Origin: Pempheris klunzingeri
Lineage: Eukaryota > Chordata > Actinopteri > Acropomatiformes > Pempheridae
Assembly (NCBI RefSeq): GCF_042242105.1
Contig: NC_092019.1
Span: forward strand, 5,050,328-5,114,327
Reading direction: 5' to 3'
Length of the DNA: 64,000 bases
Shown here: positions 55,805-64,000 of the stretch, in pieces
Numbering within the stretch: the first letter of the stretch is position 1
How the letters are laid out: the number at the start of each line of letters is the position of its first letter
Notes under the pieces: model-generated
Databases searched by the model: none
What the model was told of the DNA's origin: nothing
The model's input: only the letters and a program-made list of their open reading frames with translations
Made by a program: the position numbers and the translations under genes

Positions 55805-56235
55805 TTTCCTGAGAATATATAGTATGAAATTCAACCAAGTGAGTGAAACTGGTGCAACAACTTCACAGAGAGCTGCAAGGAGAGGAAGCAAAATCTGCAA
55901 GCGCACAGGGTGACGTAAGGAGAGCTGCTTTACCGTAAATGACAGTTTAGGCGCGTATATTCGTTTTTTTATCTTCCTTTTTTTTTGCACTAGTACGGTT
56001 GTACATAGGTATTATTTGCTCAAATACGCATCAGCTTTGAGAAAAGAGAACATAATATGAAGATAAATTAGACTGGTTAACATTATAATTTTTCGTTGCG
56101 CCTATAGACCACAAATCCCATGAACACCACGTGTCCGGAAGCAAACATGACGTAAATCAACGTTAGAAAAACTCACATGGTGAGAGACAGTTTGAGCAAA
56201 GTTTCTGACATACAAGCATACTGGGGAATTTAGAG
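55805..56235. promoter_or_regulatory. RIDA/POP1 divergent promoter and POP1 non-coding first exon
   Basis: RIDA starts leftward at 55804. A POP1 5' UTR exon appears to end at 56235 (TTTAGAG|GTAAGC), joined to the coding exon at 56464. The two genes therefore share at most about 350-400 bp of control sequence. The stretch at 56108-56122, ACCACAAATCCCATG, resembles the ZNF143/SBS consensus ACTACAATTCCCA, which is common in bidirectional housekeeping promoters. There is no clear TATA box. Confidence 0.55.
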
Positions 56236-56466
56236 GTAAGCATGTACTAACTAATCTCTCTGTACTTAATTCTTTACATGTGTCGTATTTGTGTTTTTAT
56301 TTATTAAACCAACACACCCAACTTTACGTGGAGTAACGTAGCTAGCTAGCAAGCTAACGTTAGCAATAGCAAGTCATGCCACTGTTGTGACTGTTAGCTC
56401 ACCGTTTACTAACTAGCAAGACTGACAGCTGGTGTCTGAAACGTGCCTTCTTGTCTTCTGCAGAAA

Positions 56467-59400
56467 ATGTCTGCAGCTAAGGTGAAGATGCGGGGGAAGA
56501 AGATGAGAAATCAGCCCGTCAGTGTGCAGTATCCATCCTCCCCCCTGAATGTGGAGAACAGCTCACAAAACGGAGGAAAAACCTCGGTCACCGGTAGTTT
56601 TCTTCCCCTGTTTATCTGATATGGTCCAATATGTCTCTGCCTTTGTTCTTGTGATACTATTTGCGCCATCTTCTTTCTCTCATCTCCTCTTGCCGCTGCA
56701 TGGTCAGCGTTTCAGAGGGTCAGCAGATTTCGGTGTGCATCCTGTCTGACACCATTATTTGTCCCTGTCTCTGTGATTTAATGAACCTAAACAACATATT
56801 GCTCAATATATACAGGACACATTCCCTGTCCTAATGTCTTCCGTGGATCTAGACCTCCTCTTGGAGGCAGAACATGTAGATCTAAAGGGAGTAGTGATGC
56901 TGTTCAAACTAGATTCCTAAAGACTACCAGCCCTGAGGGTCTGTGGCTCAAGGGCAGTTACCTTCTTTGCCTGTTTGGTACCCAAGCCTTGATATGACAA
57001 AGCATTGATCTTCCCAACGGTGAAGGTGGAGATGATGGTCCATCTACAGAAAGGTCCAAGAACCCTCAGCAGAGGGGCAGATGGGTCCGTGGACACCAAA
57101 GAGATGGTGGGGGCTACGCCAAGGAGATGCCCAAGTGCATCACTGGTAAGGACATTGTTCCACTCGTACAGTTTCATACTGTACTGCAAACTGTAAATGA
57201 GGAGTTTCTTGTGTTGAAACATTGCATAATAGCTTTAGAGATTGTCCAGGGAGAAATCCTGTTGAGATTATTTATTATACTGCAAGCCATTCAAAATGAT
57301 GAGCAGGATAATCAGATTTTGCAGATGTGCTGTTTTTTGCTGTAGACCTTCAAGTAAACATTCAATTTATTCCAACTCGGGATGTAAAAAGTCTCAAAAT
57401 GTTAGAAAAAAAGTCATAATTTCCTTCAGATTAATTACAGTTAAAATTCACTGCCTCCACTCCCATCCCTGCTCAGCTGGAGCTTTTGCCAAGGCCAGAG
57501 CGGCAGAGGTGAGTGCCATGCTTAAAGCCGTCACCAAGACAACGGGCAGCTGCCATGTGTTTGGAGCCCTTCCCAAACACATGAGGAGACGGGCCATGAG
57601 CCACAACACGAAGCGGCTCCCTCGCAGGCTGAGAGACGTGGCCAACAGAATGGTAAAGCTTCTTAATGTCCCACTTAACACTTTCACACTCTTACAAGCT
57701 GCACTGTGACATCAGTGTTTCCGTCATCCTCCAGCGGGAGAAGAGTCTCCAGGCAGGCTCGAAGAAGAAGAAGGAACAGGCAAAGAGCAAGAGCCGCAAG
57801 GCCCGCCGCCGACATGGAAATCTGCTGCTGGAGTTCAACCGCCGGCAGAGGAAGAACATGTGGCTGGAGACGCACATTTGGCACGCCAAGCGCTTCCACA
57901 TGGTCAAAAAGTGGGGCTACTGCCTCGGGGTCAAACCCACATACAAATGCTACCGGCCTTGCTACAGAGCTATGAGCAGCCACTGCCTGCTGCAGGTAAC
58001 CATCACAGAAATGTAAAAAAAGTGTGTGTTGTATTTCATGTTTGTCACAAAAGTAGGATTGTAATTAAGCTGATTTCAGCGTCGGTACAATAAGTGTGAC
58101 CTTCTTGACTATGTTGACACAGGACCTTTCTTACTACTGCTGCATAGAGCTACAAGGAGAGGAAGACAAGCTTCTGGCTTCTCTGTCACAGCTGACCAGC
58201 AAGGAGGCCGGTGAGAATACCCCAACCACTAATGCATACATTATTCAAGAGCTCAGACATACTGGGCATGCTGGCCTACTGTATTTTGCCTGTACACCCG
58301 TCCTCTGTGAGTTTTGAGAGGTTGTCTGTGTACTGTTAATAGAATCGTAGTCTGATCAAAGATAAGTCCATCAGCACTTCAGTCCCAAAAGTTTCAATGG
58401 TAAAAGTTAGTCCCAAGTCCCCCAGAGTTTTTTGATTAATATCCGTGTGCTGTGTGTGTTCAGGACCCACATTTGCTGCAGCACTCAGTCTATCAGGGCG
58501 AAGACAGGGCAGTGTGGTGGTGTACAGAGCAGGACAGTACCCCTCGCAGCCCCTGGGCCCCGTCAGCTTCCTCTGGAGGCCCCGTGTGCAGGGCTCAACC
58601 CACAGGCAGCTGTGGATTTGGAGTCATCCTACTATTAAACGGGTACGCTGGGTAGTGCCATGTGTTATTATTGACTGATGTTACAACCTGTGCATTATGA
58701 AAATTTAAGATATTAACATTTATTATTCTGACAAAAAATGTAAACACATTTTGTGGTAAAAGGTTGAATTTTAGCAGACATGATGTTTAATAGAGAGACA
58801 AATGTGCTCCTTGCAGGACCTCCTTCCTGAGTTACAAACTGTGTGCCAGTGTCATGAGGCTGTAGTTCCTCCAGTTGTTCCAGTGGTGACACCTGCTGAC
58901 GTTGTTCCCACCCAAGAAAAAGAGCCAAAGCCTGAAAAGACCCCGGAGGCCAAGCAGACAGCTGGATCCAAGAGAAAGCGAACCAGTAAGGATAACAGTG
59001 GACCTCCTGCCAAGAAGATCCTGGGAGATGGAACCAGGTCTCCCACCACCCCAGTGACCTGGACGTCAAGCTCAACTGGAATAGTTATCAAGTCAGTGGA
59101 GTTTTTCATTTTATTGAGATGCAAACTGAGTAAAATATGTCTTGGATTAATGAATTTTACTTCAAGTTGTTTTCTTTGAACTGTTTTTATTTCTTTCTGT
59201 TGCAGTGATCTCACAATGGAGATTGTACGCTATCGCCTGATTGGACCACAGTCCCACTCTGTTCTGGCGGAAACCTTGGAAGCAGCTACAGACTGTGATG
59301 TAAGAACTGTGGCGTTGGCTACATGAAAAGCCTCTGAAACACATTTGCATTTCACTCTAAAGAACTGTGTGTTTACTGGAAGCTTTTCTTTTGCTTTAAG

Positions 59401-62400
59401 GTAACAAATAAATCCCAGCCCTCTTCCCTCTGGTGGCCCGAGCACTGCAAAGACGGGAGCAAGATGAGTTTGCACCAACAACAAGCTGATGTCTATCACA
59501 TACTAAAAGGTCTTATGTTATTTTTTTCCTCTCAGTGTGAATTGCAATATTGACCGTCCGGCTACTTAGCACTTGCTTTTTGCCATCGGATTAGGTGTGT
59601 ATGAATGTTTCTCTAACCATGACTGTGTAATTCATCCAGGCATCTACTCGACTGGAGAGCTCCCCGCAGGCACAGTGCTGGGTCTGACGGTAGATGACCC
59701 CAGGCTGACTTTACCAACAAAGAAGGTTAAAGCTTTGCCCTGTGTAAAGCAGGCACAAGGTAAAATCTGACCTACCAGACAGACAGTGGAGGAATGTGGG
59801 CAGTTAGCTTACAGATACACACGGTTTAAAGGGCATGAAAATCATGGGATATTTTCCCAGACTTGAGTCATTCTATAATCTTTATAATATCCTCCTTCCA
59901 GTGTTTATTGGTACGCCATACAGCACGCAGATAAACCTAATGTTTCTTTGCACATATGCCTGCAGAAACCCAACCCTTTAAATAAGATACATCTATAGTT
60001 GAGCCCATAATCAGCCTGTTTGTGGTCCTGAGGTTGTTTCAGAGAGTACACATCTGGTTCTGTGCTCCGGGGGGGCCTCTGCCTGGCCATGCAGATGTTC
60101 CAGGTTCGAATCCTGGCAGGACCCTGTACTCCAAACACGCCCTCAGTGACAGACAACGGCTGATTCACTGGCTATGAGGACATACTGAAAAGATTCGGGG
60201 TTGGCTCAACTCTGAAGGCCAATCTCAGCTTTTCTGTGTTTTCTTAGTCTGCACATTTCTAGTTTACAATAAGATTACGCTAAAGAAAACCAGCCCAATA
60301 TATCAGTGTTCACACGTCCTTTTTTACTAGTTCATTGCTCACATGATGTTATGGGTATGAAGAAAAGAATTTATTGCTTCAGCTTGAATGGTATCTTGTA
60401 TTTTACACACTGCACCCTAATCTAAACCAATAATAGACTTGTGCCAAAGCTCTGTCCCCTCACAGTTTGCTCAGGATTAAAAGGAGAGCAGCAGTGACTG
60501 GTTTCATGGGAGATATTCGCTATTAACAGAGCTGCTTATTCACTGACATGCTGTGAATGGCTTTGCGGTCACATAAGTCAGAGCTATATGTAAGTTACAT
60601 TAGTAGTAGTAGTTGTGCTTATGTTAATTCTCCACATGGGCGGAGTCCCAGCTTTTCTTAAAGGATAAAGTTTACTGAGTTACCTGGCTAATGTTTCCTA
60701 GTAAACTCTGGAACAGATTGTTTTTACAGTAAACCTCTAACCTAACCTATAACCTAAAGTTTTCTTGTAGGGTAAACATGTGCAAAATGTTGAAAAAGCC
60801 ACTTTTTAGGGCTGACATCATAATTAATAAGATCCTTTTCCCCCTATTGTCATATATGAAAATGGAGTCTTTCTTTTCTCTCATTTTTCTTATCACTTTA
60901 AAATATTGTCAGGATAGATCAGGGTATATCAATTGTACTTTCGCCTCAAATATTGTGATATTGTTGAAGAAAAATTACTTGTCTGTAGACTTTCAAACAC
61001 TTAAGGGTGTCAAAACCTTCACCAAATTGCTCTGTTAAATCCTGATCACTACCAGACTCAATTAGAACAAAACGATAATTTGCACATTCATCTCAAGAAA
61101 CAGCAATGTATTGCTGAGTGACGAACGGTACACATGTGCTTTAGAGTCCAGGCTCTGAAGTGTACTCAGTTTAAGAGTGAAAAGTATATTTCTTAAATTT
61201 CTTTCTTAGATTTCTCTTCAAAAAGGCCACAGGTGGAGAAGGTCTTGCTGCTTTGAATCTGCTTTGTCTGAATGTTGGCCCGTTCACTTCCATCCATGCT
61301 GCTCCTAGTTCTTCCTGCATAGACATCACATCACTACTATTCACTAGATGTGTTTGAGTCTCCCTCTCTTGCCTGCTTTGTTTTATGTCTGTCACGTGTG
61401 GTATGCACAGATAGATACATCAAGGGATCATCTTCTCTGTGTTTTTGTCCTGTCCAGTCAGATTGAAATCTGTCTTGATGTTGGGAACGTGCCCAATAAT
61501 GCAAAATATAATCAATAATTCCCCTCAAATGGATTAAAACTAAAGTAACAAGTCTGTTTTGAAAACGTAAGGAGAAGAAAGTACAGATATTTGTATTAAA
61601 AAAAGTAAAAATAAAAGTGCAGATAAAAAGCAGCATTTTTCGGTCTATTTAAAATATACCAAGTGATTCCATTATGAAAGCCAGTAGACGTGACTTATGT
61701 TTATCTGTGTTCCATTCTTTATTATATTCAGGGTGTGAAACTACCACCACACCTGCATTAATTAAGGTGCACTACTTATAAATGTGTAACTGAGGACACC
61801 AGTGATGCTGATCATACAGCAGCGTGCCGTGTGTGTGCTGTGTTCGTTTCAGAGGTGGACGAGGAGAAGAGGAAGGAGCTGATTTTGCGAGGAGTATCAG
61901 AACAGTGTTGTCAAAGTTCCCTGTGGGAGAAGTCTGTCCGCGACAACGTCACTGATAACAAGATATCAGAGCAGGTAGCTTATCATGTTCTTCCTACCAG
62001 AAACAATCATCTTTAGTTGTTGTTATTGTACTTGTGGTATACATGTGCGTTAAATCTTAAAGCTTTCTTTTTCATCTTAGTCTAAAATTAGATGAGCTTA
62101 GATGTTGCTCTTGCCTTCTAGTATTTTCTGTGTATCACCTATAGGAGTTAAACCGCATGAGAAGTGAGGTGCTGGTGCCGGGCTCCAGGCTGAGCCCCAC
62201 TCCCCTGCAGGGCCGGGTCCCCATCCTGCTGGTTCACCAGCCAGGCAAGCAGGTGGGCCATGAGATGAGCTCCTGGGGGGCTGGATGGGACCTGCTGCTC
62301 CCTAAAGGATGGGGCATGGCCTTCTGGGTCCCACTGGTAGGTAGCATCAACAGTGCCTTTATTTGACTGAATTTCACTGTATTAGTTTTGTATTTCTGCA

Positions 62401-63317
62401 AGGAAAGTAGCAACTTTTGAAAGAAAGTTGTTTTCCACACATAGTCAACACTGATGGGTTGCTGCCTCTCTTACTGCTTTGTCTAGTGTTGAAACCAGAA
62501 CCATTTCACATATTGTAATACTGGTTGTTTTTGACAGTAATACATATGAGTTATAAGATATCAGGTACAGTGCTAAGGCCTACTTGACAATATGGATTTT
62601 ATTCAAACTAAAAATGTGTAGGTTTCCTGGTATTTCAATGTGCTCTCAGGCTGTATTTCTAAAGTGAAATCCAAGTCAAGTCAAATTGTATTTATATAGC
62701 CCAAAATCCAAATCCCTATTTGCCTCAGAGGGCTTTACAATCTGTGCAGTGTATGACGCCCTCTGTCCTTAGACTCTTGATTCAAATGAGAAAATACTTC
62801 CTCCCCAAAAACCATTTTAAGAGGAAGAAATAGAAGAAACCTTGGGGAAAACAACAGAGGAGGGATCCCTCTGCCAGGAGGGATACAGTGGATGTCAGTA
62901 TGGAAAGCCCTGTGAAAGATGTTCTCATTATTTTGTTACCTTGTCCATGTTTTCGGGCAGTTCCATTTTGTTCGTACAAGCACTCTGAAAATGTTAAATG
63001 TACCTTGAAATTTAAAAGCAGGTTTTGAGCCCTCAGGTTTGCTTTTATATTTCAAGTTCCCTGAAATCCAGTGTTTACTCTTTTCGGCCTTGTTTGTCCC
63101 TCTGCCAGGTGTACAGAGGAGTTCGTATTGGAGGGCTGGACATGAGTCTGAAACACTTTCAGAATAAGGGCGCCCCCCACTTTCCCCATGATTACCCAGA
63201 CTGCCCTGCAGGCGTTCGCTTCCAGGAGGAGCAGGAGGCCGAGCTCCTGGACAAGTTCAAAAGGTCAGCTGAACACTGCGCAGGACAGAAGGCGAAGATA
63301 GTAATGTCGTGTATGAC

Positions 63318-63351
<34 letters not shown>

Positions 63352-64000
63352 AAAGTTTTTAGTGGGGATGTTTTGTTGTTCTTTAGTGTATCTTGTATCA
63401 TTTTGGCAGATAACTATTGTCATTCTGTTGACACAAAACAGTATCTGAACTTGCCCAGAATACATAAGTTAAGTTTTAATGATGGATGTGTTTCAGCAAT
63501 ATATTATGTTGTAAACATAAAATACGTAGGAACTAAAGATGCTTTGATCTGTACAATCGGATAAAAAAAAAACATTTACAGCCTTCAGCTTAAGTAAGTG
63601 AGGCGAGTGTCAGTGGATTAGAGGTTTTGATAGAGGGAAGCACTCCAAAGCTTTGACCCCAGTTAATTTCCATTATGCAGATCTGCCCCACCATGCAGAT
63701 GAGATGGTAATAAGGCTGCATGCTGTTCTTCCCGCTCTGTGTGTTGCTCAGCAGTCATGATTTGTTACATAAATTGGCAGGGTTGCCCCAACAGTTTGAC
63801 AAGGGTTTGACCTTCTCACCTCTTCCGTAGGCGTCCGCCCGCCAAAAGAACCAATTACATTAAACATGGCTGTCTGGCTCCGTTCTGTTGCCCGTGGCAA
63901 CAGTTGGCAGAGGAGTGGGAGCTTATCTCGGGGGAAGGAGGAGAGGAGAGAAAAGGAGACAGGCAGACCCGAACCACAACAGAGGCTGACACAGTGATGG
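56467..64000 (+). CDS. pop1: Ribonuclease P/MRP subunit POP1, 3' end outside window
   Basis: Largest protein subunit of RNase P and RNase MRP; acts in tRNA and rRNA processing in the nucleolus. Exons: 56467-56593, 57050-57145 (start could be 57026), 57477-57652, 57735-57995, 58123-58210, 58464-58642, 58817-59091, 59206-59299, 59401-59509, 59640-59759, 61853-61974, 62145-62336, 63109-63263, 63831-64000 onward. About 721 codons of roughly 1,000. The start [17 protein letters not shown] fits the family. Conserved blocks: [30 protein letters not shown] (RNA-contacting N-terminal region, near residue 165), then the POPLD segment [14 protein letters not shown] (about 600-613) and VYRGVRIGG. The last exon reads [14 protein letters not shown] and AEEWE. 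The donors at 59092 (GTCAGT) and 59510 (GTCTTA) are weak but needed for frame. The region between human-type exons 1 and 2 is poorly conserved, so a small exon there could be missed. Confidence 0.94.
59760..61852 (+). other. pop1: POP1 intron 10
   Basis: A 2.1-kb intron. Apart from the tRNA-like sequence at 60024-60123, nothing is recognised. It has AT-rich stretches and a short (AGT)n tract near 60602-60611. Confidence 0.5.
60024..60123 (+). ncRNA. tRNA-like cloverleaf in a POP1 intron (possible tRNA, pseudo-tRNA or SINE relic)
   Basis: A perfect 7-bp acceptor-type stem pairs GGTCCTG (60024-60030) with CAGGACC (60117-60123). A perfect 5-bp T arm, CCAGG-TTCGAAT-CCTGG, lies at 60100-60116 and contains the B-box GGTTCGAATCC. 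A 6-bp middle stem pairs CATCTG (60051-60056) with CAGATG (60092-60097). A 3-bp D-like stem, TGT/ACA, lies at 60035-60037 and 60048-60050. Against a normal tRNA, the A box is poor, the middle loop is 35 nt and the variable region is only 2 nt. No anticodon can be assigned, and no clear RNA polymerase III T-run follows at once. Confidence 0.3.
62671..62900. repeat. Interspersed repeat in POP1 intron 12
   Basis: Contains TCAAATTGTATTTATATAGC, TTTGCCTCAGAGGGCTTTAC, GAAGAAACCTTGGGGAAAAC and AACAGAGGAGGGATCCCTCT. I recognise this order from one of the commonest percomorph fish repeats. The 5' part is shared with 15373-15462 in this window. Borders are approximate. Confidence 0.6.
63318..63350. repeat. 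(ATT)n microsatellite
   Basis: About eleven trinucleotide units 55 bp after the POP1 exon ending at 63263. Confidence 0.92.

Noticed and set aside
57448-57983. Minus-strand frames of 79 and 99 codons over POP1
   Set aside because: Antisense of strongly conserved POP1 exons.

Overview
This is a vertebrate nuclear window, and almost certainly a teleost fish (acanthomorph-like). It holds multi-exon genes with GT-AG introns, one apparent minor-spliceosome AT-AC intron, AATAAA poly(A) signals, simple-sequence repeats and several degenerate interspersed repeats of kinds familiar from ray-finned fish genomes. All coding calls come from joining exons by hand, using reading frame, splice phase and recalled similarity to the human proteins. 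No alignment or database search was run.

Layout, left to right: (1) the 3' end of UBR5 (+), 12 exons from 226 to 7437, covering the MLLE and HECT regions. (2) MTDH (+), complete, 13 coding exons, 9134-16875. (3) LAPTM4B (+), complete, 7 exons, 18964-29842. (4) MATN2, matrilin-2 (+), complete, 13 coding exons, 34206-41610, with two VWA domains, seven EGF modules and a coiled coil split by an AT-AC intron. (5) An ERICH5-like gene (+), 3 coding exons, 42413-48702. (6) RIDA (-), complete, 6 exons, 55804 down to 51714. (7) POP1 (+), the first 14 coding exons from 56467, running off the right edge. From memory, MTDH-LAPTM4B-MATN2-(RPL30)-ERICH5-RIDA-POP1 is the order on human 8q22, so local synteny is kept. 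RPL30 is not seen here, and UBR5 sits directly beside MTDH although it lies several Mb away in human.

The genes are not an operon or pathway. They are unrelated housekeeping and tissue genes: ubiquitin ligation, an ER/nuclear scaffold, a lysosomal membrane protein, an extracellular matrix adaptor, an acylated acidic protein, an imine deaminase and an RNase P/MRP subunit. Only RIDA and POP1 show an evident shared control region, a head-to-head promoter of about 0.4 kb.

I found no convincing new biological system. The observations most worth checking are: a matched loss and gain of a cysteine in three tandem EGF exons of MATN2; the near-consensus U12 AT-AC intron of MATN2, which carries a 49-bp-arm hairpin element; a cloverleaf-like tRNA mimic inside a POP1 intron; and the RIDA/POP1 divergent promoter with a ZNF143-like motif.
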